A stretch of 64,000 bases of DNA from an uncultured Actinomyces sp. (GTDB lineage: Bacteria > Actinomycetota > Actinomycetes > Actinomycetales > Actinomycetaceae), in contig CAMPYB010000004.1 of the NCBI GenBank assembly GCA_946998115.1, forward strand, positions 1 to 64,000. Reading direction: 5' to 3'. Of this stretch, positions 46,195-56,764 are shown piece by piece. Within the stretch, counting starts at the first letter, position 1; each line of letters starts with the position of its first letter. The position numbers and the translations under genes were made by a program. The notes beneath the pieces were generated by a model. The model had not been told where the DNA came from. It did no database searches and saw only the letters and a list, made by a program, of their open reading frames with translations.

Positions 46195-47295
46195 CTACAC
46201 CTGTTGTAAAATCTGATCCGCTAGTTTTGAAGCTCCATCTACAATAGCACTATTATTAGCTTTTTTCATTTTTTCCAAACGCGCTTCATCTAAAATAATG
46301 CTATAGATTTCATCGACCATCTTAGGCGTAAATTGCTTATCTTCAATAAGAATTGCAGACCCTTTTTCGACACACTCTGCAGCATTATATTTTTGTTCAC
46401 CATTACCTATAGGCAGTGGAATATAACAAGCAGGAATACCAATTGCACTAATTTCACAAACAGTAGCAGCACCGCTTCTGCAAACAACAAAATCAGCACA
46501 AGCATAAGCTAAATAAATATCTTCCAAGTATTCAAATACTTTCCATCTATCTGATAAATTATTCTTTTTAACTTCTTCATCTAAAATTAAATTTTTTCCT
46601 TTACCAGACAAATGAATAACTTGTATACCATCAGGCAGATTTTTCATAGACTTCAAAAAAGCTGTATTTATACTATTAGCTCCTAAACTACCACCAGTAA
46701 TAAGCAAAGTTTTCTTTTCAAAAGATAAATTAAAATGTCTTAAAGCATTTTCACGTAAACTAGAATAATTATTTTCCATAGATTTTTTCAAATTTATAAT
46801 ATTCTCACGCAACGGCATACCAGTTATAACAGTTTTGCCTTTACTCGCTGACAAGTTAGTTTTAAAAGTTAAAGCAACAACTTTTGCAAATTTAGCTCCC
46901 ATCTTATTTGCAATACCCGCACAAGCATTTTGCTCATGCACTACAATTGGAATGTTCATAAATCTGGCACCCAAATATAAAGGCGCACAAACATATCCAC
47001 CAAAACCGCAAACAAGATCAATTTTTTCTTGTTTCAAAATTTTACAAACAGCTTTTATTAAACCAAATAATTTAAACGGTAAAAATAACATTTTGAAAAT
47101 ATTATGTCTCGGAAAAACTAATTTTTTTATAGTAAAAAGTTTAAAACCTGCATTTGGAACTAACTCTTTTTCAATACCAATATCAGTACCAAGCACCATA
47201 ACATCTACGCCTTTTTTTTTCAAAATATTAGCTGTAGCAAGCATGGGGTTTACATGCCCGGCAGTACCAGCCGCACCTAATAAGACACGCATCAT
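46195..47295 (-). CDS. murG: Lipid II synthase MurG
   Basis: Transfers GlcNAc to lipid I at the inner membrane face. Motifs: AAGTAGHVNPMLATANIL, GFGGYVCAPLYLGA, VVHEQNACAGIANK and ITGGSLGANSINTA. The UDP-GlcNAc site is in DFVVCRSGAATVCEISAIG. The start is ATG 47295 or ATG 47292; GGGGAGG is spaced 3 and 6 nt from them, so the second is slightly better. It overlaps ftsW by 3-4 nt. Confidence 0.97.
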   Translation of the reverse strand: MMRVLLGAAGTAGHVNPMLATANILKKKGVDVMVLGTDIGIEKELVPNAGFKLFTIKKLVFPRHNIFKMLFLPFKLFGLIKAVCKILKQEKIDLVCGFGGYVCAPLYLGARFMNIPIVVHEQNACAGIANKMGAKFAKVVALTFKTNLSASKGKTVITGMPLRENIINLKKSMENNYSSLRENALRHFNLSFEKKTLLITGGSLGANSINTAFLKSMKNLPDGIQVIHLSGKGKNLILDEEVKKNNLSDRWKVFEYLEDIYLAYACADFVVCRSGAATVCEISAIGIPACYIPLPIGNGEQKYNAAECVEKGSAILIEDKQFTPKMVDEIYSIILDEARLEKMKKANNSAIVDGASKLADQILQQV

Positions 47296-48809
47296 TTACC
47301 TCCCCTATAAAATTTTGGCGTACTAGGACGCTTATAATCAGTAGAAATTTTATTATTATCTCTCATCTGATACACAGGAATTGCCTTTCCTCGCTTCACA
47401 AGTTTTCTGTATTTTTCAGTCATACCCGTTTTTTCGCGACTAGCACGCACACAAAAACCTAAAGCAGCCATAGTTGTTACAAGAGAAGATCCACCAGAAG
47501 AAATAAGAGGCAAAGGAACACCTAAAATAGGAATAAAACCAATAACTACGCAAATATTAACAATGGCTTGAATAATAATCCAACTACATATACCAGCAGA
47601 AGCAAGCTTCACAAAAGGATCTTTATGAGTAAACATCAAAACAAAAATTCCGTAAGCAAGCAAAATAAATAAAATTATTATAAGCAAAGTTCCAAAAAGA
47701 CCAAATTCCTCACCTATAATTGAATAAATAAAATCAGTTCTAGCTGCTGGTAAATATCCCCATTTTTCGCGACTAGCCCCAGCGCCAAGTCCTGTTAGCC
47801 CACCAGATGCAAGCCCCCAAATACTTTGCAACCCTTGAGAGTCGCGCGCTGAAACTTCTCCAGTGCCGAACAAAAAAGAAGTAACACGAAAGAAACGAGA
47901 AGGACTAGCTAAAATTGCCAAAAAAGCAAGCACTGTTCCAACTGCAATAGTGCCTAATAAATATTTAATATTAATTCCGCTCACAAACATCATTACGAAA
48001 ACAAAACCTGCAATTATCATAAAAGTACCCATATCTTTACTCATCACAATAGTGAAAGCAAGACATAAAGGAAGCAAATATTCCGTAATTTTTTTCCAAG
48101 CAAAAGGCACGATTTGCTTATACATAAAAAGTTTTCTCAAATCAACTTCATCGAATTTATCACTGTTAAAAGCTAAACTCAAATATAAGATAAGAGCAAA
48201 TTTACTAAACTCCGATGCTTGAATAGTTATACCACCAAAAGAAAGCCAGTTAGTGTTACCACCAGTGGATTCACCTATAATCACAGTTGCAATTTGTAAA
48301 AGCAAACATCCGATTAAAAAATGCGTAGCATATTTTTTATAAAACTCTACAGAAAAAGAACGAGCAACAAAATATACTAAAATACCAGCGCAAAAAAACA
48401 CTGTAGGTCGTAAAAATACATTTATTACACTATCGCTAGCTTGAATTGTTAAAACAGAAGTTGCAGAGATAACGCAAACAGTACCTATAGATACTAAAAT
48501 CATTGTAGGAATAGAAATCAAAAAACCACTACTGTAACTTTCAGGCAAGTTTTCAAAATTACTTATCTTGTTAACTAATCGTACAAACAAATTTTTTATT
48601 TTACGTTTAGAAAATAAACTACTCTTTTTAGCTTTAGGAATATTAGTTTTACTGAAATTTTTTTTATCAGAAGACGAAGAACGTGTAGCAAAACGAGAAA
48701 ATCCAGTCATTTTTTCAAAATTATTCTTCTTAGCACGAGCAGTTCCATAATTTTTTCGAGACATATCTTGTGCAATATTCTTATTAGATTTATTTTGAAA
48801 AAGTGCCAT
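47292..48809 (-). CDS. ftsW: Septal peptidoglycan glycosyltransferase FtsW
   Basis: SEDS-family polymerase working with FtsI. A basic/Ser-rich cytoplasmic N-terminus of about 100 residues (SNKNIAQDMSRKNYGTARAK onward) precedes ten membrane helices. Diagnostic segments are GGNTNWLSFGGITIQASEFSK, LAFTIVMSKDMGTFMI and GVPLPLISSGGSSL. A Lys/Arg-rich tail follows. It is called FtsW rather than RodA from its position between murD and murG. Confidence 0.94.
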   Translation of the reverse strand: MALFQNKSNKNIAQDMSRKNYGTARAKKNNFEKMTGFSRFATRSSSSDKKNFSKTNIPKAKKSSLFSKRKIKNLFVRLVNKISNFENLPESYSSGFLISIPTMILVSIGTVCVISATSVLTIQASDSVINVFLRPTVFFCAGILVYFVARSFSVEFYKKYATHFLIGCLLLQIATVIIGESTGGNTNWLSFGGITIQASEFSKFALILYLSLAFNSDKFDEVDLRKLFMYKQIVPFAWKKITEYLLPLCLAFTIVMSKDMGTFMIIAGFVFVMMFVSGINIKYLLGTIAVGTVLAFLAILASPSRFFRVTSFLFGTGEVSARDSQGLQSIWGLASGGLTGLGAGASREKWGYLPAARTDFIYSIIGEEFGLFGTLLIIILFILLAYGIFVLMFTHKDPFVKLASAGICSWIIIQAIVNICVVIGFIPILGVPLPLISSGGSSLVTTMAALGFCVRASREKTGMTEKYRKLVKRGKAIPVYQMRDNNKISTDYKRPSTPKFYRGGK

Positions 48810-48811
48810 GA

Positions 48812-50260
48812 CTACCCTTTCAAACGCTTCACGGCTTCAACAAATAAATCACCACGTTGCTTATAAGACTTAAACTGATCCCAAGAAGCACAACCTGGTG
48901 AAAGCAACACGAAATCTCCACTATCTGCAAAATTTTTTGCCATAGTAACAGCCATATTCATATATTCAGCCAAATTACTATTTTCTTCAACAATTTTAGC
49001 ATCGATTTTAAGACCACTTTCATTATAAGCTTTTAATATATCAAAATGGTCAGCTCCCAAAATGACGAGAGCTTTAAGCTTATTTTTAGCTTTCACAAAC
49101 ACATCGCTTATATCAGCACCTTTAGCATCGCCTCCGCACAACAAAACGACTCTGCCATCAGGCAACATTTTTAATGCTGACAACATAGCATGAAGATTAG
49201 TAGCTTTTGAATCATCTATATAAGTAATATTATCTATTTTATCAACATATGCAAAACGATGACTTGCAAGAACAAAATTACGCAATCCAAGCTCTATAAA
49301 CGCTGATTCAACACCATAGCTTCTAGCTAAAGCACTAGCAAACATAGCGTCTTGAATCAACGTCTCGCTAACTTTTTCACTGCCAGGACATAAATGTTTT
49401 AGATCTTCAAGAGTCGCTAATATTTGACCATGACTATACTTATTTTTTATGAAAGCTCGATCGACTATCATATTTTCAACTACGCCTATTTGACCAACCA
49501 ACGGCGTTGACATTGTTACACCAACTGCTTTACATCCTTCAATAACATCAGCTTCTTCAACCATTTTTTTAGTAAGCAAATCTTCACAATTGTAAACGCA
49601 TGCTTTTTGACAAGCATGATAAATACGAGCTTTATCTGCAGCATAATCTTCAAAACTACCATGCCAATCTATATGATCCGCGCTGACATTTATACAACAA
49701 GCACTCACTGGAGATAAACTCATACACGCATGTAAATTAAAAGAGGATAATTCTACAGCAAGCACATCATATTTTTTCTCATGTATAGCATGTATTACTG
49801 GAAGACCAATATTTCCAACCGCACAAGAGCGTAATCCTGCTGATAAGAAAATACTGTTCAACATTCCGGTGGTTGTAGTTTTACCATTAGTTCCAGTAAT
49901 GCAAAACCATTCAGGAACTTTCTCACCTTTTTCAATTAGTTCGAGACTATAACGCCAAGCTAATTCAACATCAGACAGCACTTTTCTCTTGCTATCATAT
50001 AAATACTTCCAAATGACACCAGTGGAACTAATTCCCGGAGAAATAATGACACAATCGCTTTTGTCTTTTGACAATTTTTCAGCCAAATCATCATTACTAC
50101 TACAAGATATTATTTCCACATTCAATGATGACACTTTAGATATATCATCATTTTTATTAGCGAAAACTTTTATAGAAGCACCTAAATCTGACAATACTTC
50201 ACAAGTAGCAAGACCACTTCTACCCAAACCTACTATTGCATAACTTATATCTTTTATCAT
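48812..50260 (-). CDS. murD: UDP-MurNAc-L-alanine-D-glutamate ligase MurD
   Basis: Adds D-Glu to the stem peptide. The N-terminus reads MIKDISYAIVGLGRSG, and the ATP motif is ITGTNGKTTTTGML. NVSADHIDWHGSFEDYAADKA and YIDDSKATNLHAMLSAL follow. The frame is open to 50356, but ATG 50260 overlaps the mraY stop as ATGA and gives the normal N-terminus, so it is chosen (482 residues). Confidence 0.96.
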   Translation of the reverse strand: MIKDISYAIVGLGRSGLATCEVLSDLGASIKVFANKNDDISKVSSLNVEIISCSSNDDLAEKLSKDKSDCVIISPGISSTGVIWKYLYDSKRKVLSDVELAWRYSLELIEKGEKVPEWFCITGTNGKTTTTGMLNSIFLSAGLRSCAVGNIGLPVIHAIHEKKYDVLAVELSSFNLHACMSLSPVSACCINVSADHIDWHGSFEDYAADKARIYHACQKACVYNCEDLLTKKMVEEADVIEGCKAVGVTMSTPLVGQIGVVENMIVDRAFIKNKYSHGQILATLEDLKHLCPGSEKVSETLIQDAMFASALARSYGVESAFIELGLRNFVLASHRFAYVDKIDNITYIDDSKATNLHAMLSALKMLPDGRVVLLCGGDAKGADISDVFVKAKNKLKALVILGADHFDILKAYNESGLKIDAKIVEENSNLAEYMNMAVTMAKNFADSGDFVLLSPGCASWDQFKSYKQRGDLFVEAVKRLKG

Positions 50261-51336
50261 ATCGATAACCAATGCCCATAAAATACACTCACACCAAGAC
50301 CTGCACAAAGCAATGCTATGATCCAAAAGCGTATGACTATTGTTACTTCTTTCCAATTATTCAATTCAAAATGATGATGTAAAGGTGTCATTTTAAAAAC
50401 ACGTTTACGACGAGTTTTAAACGAGGTAACTTGAATTACCACTGACATAACTTCTGCTACGAAAACACCACCAATTAAAACCGCTACCAATTCTGTATGT
50501 GACAATAGAGAAATACCAGCTAAAGCACCTCCCAATGCTAAAGAACCAGTATCTCCCATAAAAATTTTTGCAGGTGAAGCATTCCACCATAAAAAGCCAA
50601 CACATGCACCAGCTAAAGCAGCAGAAAAAATAGCTAAATCTCGAGGATCCCTAACTGTGTAACAAAAATTACCAGTTTTAGCATAAAAGCATGATTGATT
50701 ATTTTGCCAAACAGCTATAAAAGTGTAAGTTGCAAATACAATTGCAGAAATACCTGTCGCCAAACCGTCTAAACCGTCAGTTAAATTAACAGCATTAGAC
50801 CAAGCAGAAATCAAAAAATTACTCCAAATAACAAATAAAATTACTGCAACTACAAATCCTGCAAAAAGGAAATTCAAATTATAGTAACCAAATATAGAAA
50901 TATTCATTTCAGCGGGTGATGCACCAAATTTATTAGGGAAATTCAAAGCTAATACTGTAAATATTGTACCAACAATCAATTGACCAATAATTTTTCCAGT
51001 AGGATTCAAACCTAAAGATCTTTGCTTAGATATTTTAATAAAATCGTCCAGAAAACCTATAACTCCTAATCCTACAAATAGAAAAGCAATAAGCCAAGCA
51101 CTAACACGTGGTATACGCATTTCAACAAGCGCCGCAATGCCCCATGCTAAAATTGTTGCGACAATAATAATTACTCCACCCATAGTTGGTGTGCCACGCT
51201 TTGTTTCATGACTAGTAGGACCATCTTTTCTTATAAACTGTCCCATCTGTTTACGAATACTAAATTTTATAAAATATGGCGTCACAAATAGAGTAATTAA
51301 AAAAGCCGCACCCAATGCAACAAGAATACCAAGCAC
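50257..51336 (-). CDS. mraY: Phospho-MurNAc-pentapeptide transferase MraY
   Basis: Integral membrane enzyme making lipid I from undecaprenyl phosphate. About ten helices in 359 residues. GPTSHETKRGTPTMGG, GFLDDFIKISKQRSLGL, NAVNLTDGLDGLATG, FMGDTGSLALGG and PLHHHFELNNWKE are the conserved catalytic and substrate loops. The start is GTG, overlapping the murF stop by 1 nt (TAGTG), with AGGAGG 6 nt upstream. Confidence 0.98.
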   Translation of the reverse strand: MLGILVALGAAFLITLFVTPYFIKFSIRKQMGQFIRKDGPTSHETKRGTPTMGGVIIIVATILAWGIAALVEMRIPRVSAWLIAFLFVGLGVIGFLDDFIKISKQRSLGLNPTGKIIGQLIVGTIFTVLALNFPNKFGASPAEMNISIFGYYNLNFLFAGFVVAVILFVIWSNFLISAWSNAVNLTDGLDGLATGISAIVFATYTFIAVWQNNQSCFYAKTGNFCYTVRDPRDLAIFSAALAGACVGFLWWNASPAKIFMGDTGSLALGGALAGISLLSHTELVAVLIGGVFVAEVMSVVIQVTSFKTRRKRVFKMTPLHHHFELNNWKEVTIVIRFWIIALLCAGLGVSVFYGHWLSI

Positions 51337-52787
51337 TAGAATCCTCCTTTTAGTGCCCTGTCAGCTAACTGCCAAACTTTAGAACCATTTGAACCTTTGA
51401 ACAAAACAATATCATTAGAACACAAGTAATCAGACAGCTCATTTTCAACACCTTGTATATTATCGGCATAATACACTTTTTTTACAGTCAAATTATCCGC
51501 CAAAGGTTTAGCATATTTTCCAACTACAAAAGCAACATCCAAAGGTAATTTATTTATATAAGACGCAAGTTGCTTATGAATTTCATCAGATTGCGGACCA
51601 AGTTCAAGCATTTGTCCTAAAACTGCAATAGTTCTATGCATACCTTTATGCTTATATGATTTTGCTACATCCATTAGACAAGTAATACCTGCTTTCATAG
51701 AATCAGGATTAGCATTATATGAATCGTCTATTATTACGCATCCATTGGACAGTGTTTGAATATTCAATCTATGTTTACTAAGAATTTTACTGTCTTGTAA
51801 ATATTGACTTATTTCACTTACTTCTTCACCAAGTTCATTCAATAAAGCCGCTACAGCTAAAGCATTAGTAACATTGTGTTTTCCGAGTAGTTTCAATTTT
51901 ACATGTGCAGTACCTGCTGGTGTGAATAAATCAAAATTAGGATGATTATCTATCAGTTTAACATTTTCTGCCCAAATATCTGAAAATACTCCTTTGGCTG
52001 AATAGAAAATTGTACGTCCAGGCGCATATTTGCTCATCTTGCAAACATTTTCATCATCTAGATTTAATATAGCAACACCTGTAGGTTTCAATCCTTGCAC
52101 AAGCTCACTTTTAGCAGTTGCTACGCCTTCAATTGAGCCAAATCCACTTAAATGCGCATGTCCTACAAAAAGCACAATTGCATAGTCAAGTGGAGCTATA
52201 CCAGTTAAATATTTTAAATGACCTATTCCTGAAGCTCCCATTTCTAATATTAAAAATTCAGTACTCTCATTAGCTTTTAATACTGTTAAAGGCATCCCTA
52301 TTTCATTATTAAAAGAACCTTCTGGATAAACTATATGGTTTTTACCGAATTTTTTAGACAAAACTTGTGCGAGCAAATCTTTAGTTGTGGTTTTTCCAGC
52401 CGACCCAGTTATTCCAATAGTTTTTACTTTTAAAGTTTGCAAATGATATTTAGCTATTTGACCTAAAGCAAGAACAGTATCCTTGACTAAAAGAAAATTG
52501 CAATCACTAGTAATAGAATTTTTATCAGAGACAATAATAAGACTTGCACCTTTTTCAACAGCACAAGGCACATAGTCATGTCCATCTTTATTTTCACCGA
52601 CTATAGCAATAAAAATATCATTTTTCTTCACTAATCTTGAGTCAATAACTATATTAAAACTTTTATCGCTCTCACTACTTTGTTCAGAGCAATACATATT
52701 TTTGAAAAAATTATCATCACTATTAAACTTATCAGAGCATACAAGCTGCCCTTTAGTTGCCTCAACTATTTGCTTTATGCTAAGCAT
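51336..52787 (-). CDS. murF: UDP-MurNAc-tripeptide-D-Ala-D-Ala ligase MurF
   Basis: Completes the cytoplasmic pentapeptide. The N-terminal domain has VIDSRLVKKNDIFIA, the ATP motif is ITGSAGKTTTKDLLA, and NNEIGMPLTVL, LEMGASGIGHL and IDDSYNANPDSMKAG are diagnostic. 483 residues. GGAGGAAAG precedes the ATG; it overlaps murE by 8 nt. ddl is not in the window. Confidence 0.96.
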   Translation of the reverse strand: MLSIKQIVEATKGQLVCSDKFNSDDNFFKNMYCSEQSSESDKSFNIVIDSRLVKKNDIFIAIVGENKDGHDYVPCAVEKGASLIIVSDKNSITSDCNFLLVKDTVLALGQIAKYHLQTLKVKTIGITGSAGKTTTKDLLAQVLSKKFGKNHIVYPEGSFNNEIGMPLTVLKANESTEFLILEMGASGIGHLKYLTGIAPLDYAIVLFVGHAHLSGFGSIEGVATAKSELVQGLKPTGVAILNLDDENVCKMSKYAPGRTIFYSAKGVFSDIWAENVKLIDNHPNFDLFTPAGTAHVKLKLLGKHNVTNALAVAALLNELGEEVSEISQYLQDSKILSKHRLNIQTLSNGCVIIDDSYNANPDSMKAGITCLMDVAKSYKHKGMHRTIAVLGQMLELGPQSDEIHKQLASYINKLPLDVAFVVGKYAKPLADNLTVKKVYYADNIQGVENELSDYLCSNDIVLFKGSNGSKVWQLADRALKGGF

Positions 52788-54471
52788 TTCTTTCCTCCAA
52801 GGAAATTTTAGCTACTTTTCTGTCATCTAATTCTATTAAATTACCATTTGGTAATTCAAAAGAAGTCTCGTGTCCACGACCTAAAATTAAAATAATATCA
52901 TCATCTGCAGATTCTAAAATTGTCTGCCTGATTGCTTTTTCTCTATCTAATTCAACATGTATCTTACTTTCTATAACTTCTTTAGGTAATGTACGCAAAG
53001 TATCTTTTAAGATATTATACTGATCTTCACCATGTAAATCATCGTTTGTAACAATAACTTTATCGCAATATTCAGTTGCAACTTCAGCCATCATCGGACG
53101 CTTTCCAATATCACGCATACCGCAAGCTCCAAATATACAAATTAATTTTCCATCTGCATTGTGCTCCAAATGCGAAAAATTGTGTTTTATAAAATTTTTA
53201 AACAATGTTTTCATAGCGTTTGGATTATGAGCAAAATCTACAATCACAAGCGGATTTGAAGATATTTTTTCCATTCGTCCTGGAACTTTCGGGCTTATAA
53301 TATGTGTCAACAGCATATCTTGTAACTTTAAAATATCAATTTCACTCAAAATAACGCTAGATAATGCTAAACCTATATTTGATATATTAAAATCACCTTG
53401 CATATCCGTAATTACTTTAATATTTTCTACGTCACTTATAGCTTTAGGAATATGCAACTCAAAATATGTAAGAGGTAAAATGCTTTTTTTCTTCTGTTCT
53501 ACACACGCATTTTTTAAACTTATATTCTTTAACGAAAAACCTTCTAAAACTACTGGTGAGTCTAAAGAAACTTTTTGAATATTATGCACATAAAAATCAG
53601 GTTTTAGATTACATTCTTTATAGTCGCCACTAGAAAAACTATATATGCCTTCACGTAAATTGGATAAATACATTTTTTTGCCATAATCATCATCTATAGA
53701 AATAACTGCTTTTTTGCAATATTTTTCTGTAAATAATTTAGCTTTTGCATCATAGTATTCCTGCATATTTTTATGAAAATCAAGATGATCTTGGCTTAAA
53801 TTAGAAAATGCAGCAACATCATATTTTATTCCGTCAACTCTGCCTAAACTCAAAGCGTGAGATGAAACTTCCATAGATACAGCATCGACTTCGTTATCTT
53901 TCATTTTAGAAAAAATTTGTTGCAGTCTAGCTCCTTGTGGAGTTGTCATAATAGATGGAATAACATTTTTACCATCATGAATTTCAACTGTACCTATAAG
54001 GCCACATTTCAAAGCAATTAATCTCATACAATATTCGTATATGTAAGCTATAGTAGTTTTGCCATTTGTACCTGTAACAGCAAATTTTTTAAAACTATCA
54101 GAAGGATTAGAAAAAATAAAAGAAGCGAGTTCACATTGTTTATCATATAGATTATTACCAACAAAAATATTTATTTTTCTTTCAGCTAAAGAATTTTTAA
54201 CATCTAAGCATTCAACAGAATTTAAAATATAATCAGCGCCTTTTTCATCTGTAAAAATAGCAACCGCGCCTTTTTCAACAGCCTGACTAGCGAAAATTAT
54301 TGGATGTACATGTGCTCCTTGTAACGCTAAAAAAATATAATTTTTTTCCACAAGACGATTATCATCTATGATTCCATCTACACTGAGCTCTTGCCAATTG
54401 TCATATGTGACAAGTGGTTTCATATTGAAAGTATCAACTATTTGCGATATTTTTTTTCTATTATTATTCAT
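52780..54471 (-). CDS. murE: UDP-MurNAc-tripeptide ligase MurE
   Basis: Adds the third residue of the stem peptide. VTGTNGKTTIAYIYEY is the ATP motif, MEVSSHALSLGRVDG and FSNLSQDHLDFHKNMQEYY the substrate loops, and VIVDFAHNPNAM lies in the C-terminal domain. Where meso-diaminopimelate enzymes carry DNPR, this protein reads NDDLHGED. The Arg is absent, so lysine or another diamino acid is more likely than meso-DAP. 563 residues with a longer central domain than usual. No clear ribosome site precedes it. Confidence 0.94.
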   Translation of the reverse strand: MNNNRKKISQIVDTFNMKPLVTYDNWQELSVDGIIDDNRLVEKNYIFLALQGAHVHPIIFASQAVEKGAVAIFTDEKGADYILNSVECLDVKNSLAERKINIFVGNNLYDKQCELASFIFSNPSDSFKKFAVTGTNGKTTIAYIYEYCMRLIALKCGLIGTVEIHDGKNVIPSIMTTPQGARLQQIFSKMKDNEVDAVSMEVSSHALSLGRVDGIKYDVAAFSNLSQDHLDFHKNMQEYYDAKAKLFTEKYCKKAVISIDDDYGKKMYLSNLREGIYSFSSGDYKECNLKPDFYVHNIQKVSLDSPVVLEGFSLKNISLKNACVEQKKKSILPLTYFELHIPKAISDVENIKVITDMQGDFNISNIGLALSSVILSEIDILKLQDMLLTHIISPKVPGRMEKISSNPLVIVDFAHNPNAMKTLFKNFIKHNFSHLEHNADGKLICIFGACGMRDIGKRPMMAEVATEYCDKVIVTNDDLHGEDQYNILKDTLRTLPKEVIESKIHVELDREKAIRQTILESADDDIILILGRGHETSFELPNGNLIELDDRKVAKISLEERNA

Positions 54472-54542
54472 TTTAGTTTATTTTCCAATTAAATTTATAT
54501 CATAAATATTGTAAAACTGTTTTTTGAATTTTTATATTTTCA

Positions 54543-56342
54543 TCATCGCATTCCTGCCATAATTGGATATACTTCAGGTGCACCTATTGATGGCGGAATT
54601 TTCATTTCGCGCACAGCAGCTTTAACTATACGAATGAAAGGCTTTGCAGTAGTAGTAGACATATATATGCTGTTAGGCTTATATAATACAATACATACTA
54701 TAACTTTAGGATTTTCAATCGGTACTGCTCCAACTAATGTAGTTATGTATCCAACATTTTGTCCAGTGGCATTAAAAATTTCAGCTGTACCTGTTTTTCC
54801 TCCCAAGTTGTATCCAGACATTTTTGCTTTATCTAACCTTTCTGTACCACCATAAAAAACTGTAGATAATATTTTACGCATTTGATCAGCCACTGGTTTA
54901 GAGATTACTTTGATTGGCGCTTGATGTTTAGCTTTCTCATATTTACCATTAGCTTTTTTATACCCATCTATTATATGTACAGGTGAACGCACACCATTAT
55001 TCGCTATTGTTTCAACCATTGATGCGACTTGCAATGATGTGACAGCAAGACCTTGACCGAACATTGTAGTATATCTTTGCCTACCATCCCATTGATTACT
55101 TGGTTGCAAAATACCACCTGTTTCTCCAGGAAGCTCTATACCAGTAGGCGACCCGAAACCAAATTTTCTAAGTAATTTATAACGGTATTCATCACTCAAA
55201 CGATCTCCGAACTGCACTGTTCCAACGTTTGAAGAATAAGCTATAGTTCCAGCTAAAGTCAATTGCCATACAGGATGCACAAACGAGTCTTGGAACTTTT
55301 GCCCATTTGGTACTGTAATTGTTGATGGCACAGTCACTGTAGAAAGCGGATTAGCTTTATTTTCAGACAAAACACCAGAAGCTGTCACAAGTTTCATAGT
55401 TGAACCAGGCTCATACGCATCTTGTACAGTTCTCGATCCTCTATCTTTAGAAGGTGTCTTATCAGGATGCTGAGGATCTACAGAATCAGAGTCTGCTAAA
55501 GCCAAAACCGCACCAGTGCCGACTTGCATAACTGTTGCCGTGCCCCATTGTGCATTAGTAGATTTCACTGCTTCATTTATCGCTTCTTCGGCTTCATGCT
55601 GTAAATCGATACGTAACGTTGTTCTAACATCACTACCTGGAATATCTTTAATTATTTTATCTACACCATTTGGAATTGTTTCTCCAGTTGGACCTATCTC
55701 TACCCAACCTTTACCAGATTTTCCAGTTAAATATTTATTTTTTGTAAGTTCAAGCCCTGCTAAACCTTTATTATCACTACCGACAAATCCTATAACGTTT
55801 CCAGCAGTATTATTATTAGGGTATTGTCTTTTAGTTATTTTTTCTGGTTCTATACCTTGAATTTCTAGTGCTTTTATTTTTCTCCAAGTTTGTGGTGATA
55901 TATTTTTAACAAGATATTTAAAAGTTGAATTACCTATCATTTTCCCACCAAGTTCTGCGGGATCTACATTTAGAATCTTACTTAATTGTTTAGCAGCTTC
56001 TGCGGGACCTTTTCCTACTTCTCGTAATATTTTTCCACCAGTTTTTGAATTTTTAATTTCCTCTTTATGAATATAAGAACGTATTTTTATTTGATTTACA
56101 CCAATATTATATCTTTCTACAGAATTAGCTAAGATCCTGCCATTGTAGTCTAATATGGAGCCACGTCTAGGTTGTATATTATACGTATCAGTACGTGATT
56201 TAATAGCTTCTTGAGCATATTCACTACCTTGTATTATTTGTATTTGTACTAATCTTATTACACATGCAAAAAATAGTATTATAAATATAACAAATACAGT
56301 TTTTGATCTATTTTTAAATATAAAATCATTTATTTGCGACAT
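54543..56342 (-). CDS. ftsI: Septal transpeptidase FtsI (PBP3)
   Basis: Class B penicillin-binding protein that cross-links septal peptidoglycan. One N-terminal membrane helix (TVFVIFIILFFACVIRLVQI), a PBP dimerisation domain from RGSILDYNGRILA, and a transpeptidase domain with SxxK in GSTMK, SxN in SSNVG and KTG in GGKTGTAE. 599 residues; no PASTA domain is present. It lies downstream of ftsL. Confidence 0.96.
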   Translation of the reverse strand: MSQINDFIFKNRSKTVFVIFIILFFACVIRLVQIQIIQGSEYAQEAIKSRTDTYNIQPRRGSILDYNGRILANSVERYNIGVNQIKIRSYIHKEEIKNSKTGGKILREVGKGPAEAAKQLSKILNVDPAELGGKMIGNSTFKYLVKNISPQTWRKIKALEIQGIEPEKITKRQYPNNNTAGNVIGFVGSDNKGLAGLELTKNKYLTGKSGKGWVEIGPTGETIPNGVDKIIKDIPGSDVRTTLRIDLQHEAEEAINEAVKSTNAQWGTATVMQVGTGAVLALADSDSVDPQHPDKTPSKDRGSRTVQDAYEPGSTMKLVTASGVLSENKANPLSTVTVPSTITVPNGQKFQDSFVHPVWQLTLAGTIAYSSNVGTVQFGDRLSDEYRYKLLRKFGFGSPTGIELPGETGGILQPSNQWDGRQRYTTMFGQGLAVTSLQVASMVETIANNGVRSPVHIIDGYKKANGKYEKAKHQAPIKVISKPVADQMRKILSTVFYGGTERLDKAKMSGYNLGGKTGTAEIFNATGQNVGYITTLVGAVPIENPKVIVCIVLYKPNSIYMSTTTAKPFIRIVKAAVREMKIPPSIGAPEVYPIMAGMR

Positions 56343-56368
56343 GTTTCATCTATTCGTAAGAATCAGTA

Positions 56369-56764
56369 TTATTTTACGCCAGTAATTGTTGAATCTTTAA
56401 GATTGATATATCCTATTTGATCAGCTGGAATCATAGATTGTTTCAAAGCTGCATCATGGATATTTTTTGGAGAAATAATTTTATCAAGTTTAATTTCTAA
56501 TTTTTGTGATTCTTCACGCATTTTTACTAATTGTATTTCATTTTCACGCATAGTGTATGCTCTTTTCGCCATAAATGAATGCATAGTGATTTGTGCGATT
56601 ATTACCAATGCAAGTAGTGTAACAAGTATCTTTATAGCAGACGATAATGTTAAAGACTTTTCTCGTTCTTTATAAACTTTTAAATCTATTTTTTTCAGTT
56701 TATATTTAGGCACCTGTACATTTTCGTACACTGGATGTTGCACTGGAATTGCATTATGGCTCAT
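56369..56764 (-). CDS. ftsL: FtsL-like bitopic division protein
   Basis: A 131-residue protein with a basic cytoplasmic N-terminus, one membrane helix (AIKILVTLLALVIIAQITMHSF) and a short periplasmic coiled coil (ENEIQLVKMREESQKLEIKLDK). Sequence identity to FtsL is always low, so the assignment rests on topology and the position rsmH-ftsL-ftsI. ATG 56764 overlaps the rsmH stop as ATGA and is preferred to the start at 56776. Confidence 0.85.
   Translation of the reverse strand: MSHNAIPVQHPVYENVQVPKYKLKKIDLKVYKEREKSLTLSSAIKILVTLLALVIIAQITMHSFMAKRAYTMRENEIQLVKMREESQKLEIKLDKIISPKNIHDAALKQSMIPADQIGYINLKDSTITGVK

Noticed and set aside
46835..47326. Plus-strand 163-codon open frame
   Set aside because: Antisense to murG, which has all family motifs; no ribosome site.
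50261..50356. N-terminal extension of MurD
   Set aside because: It overlaps mraY in another frame and does not resemble MurD; the ATGA overlap start gives the canonical N-terminus.
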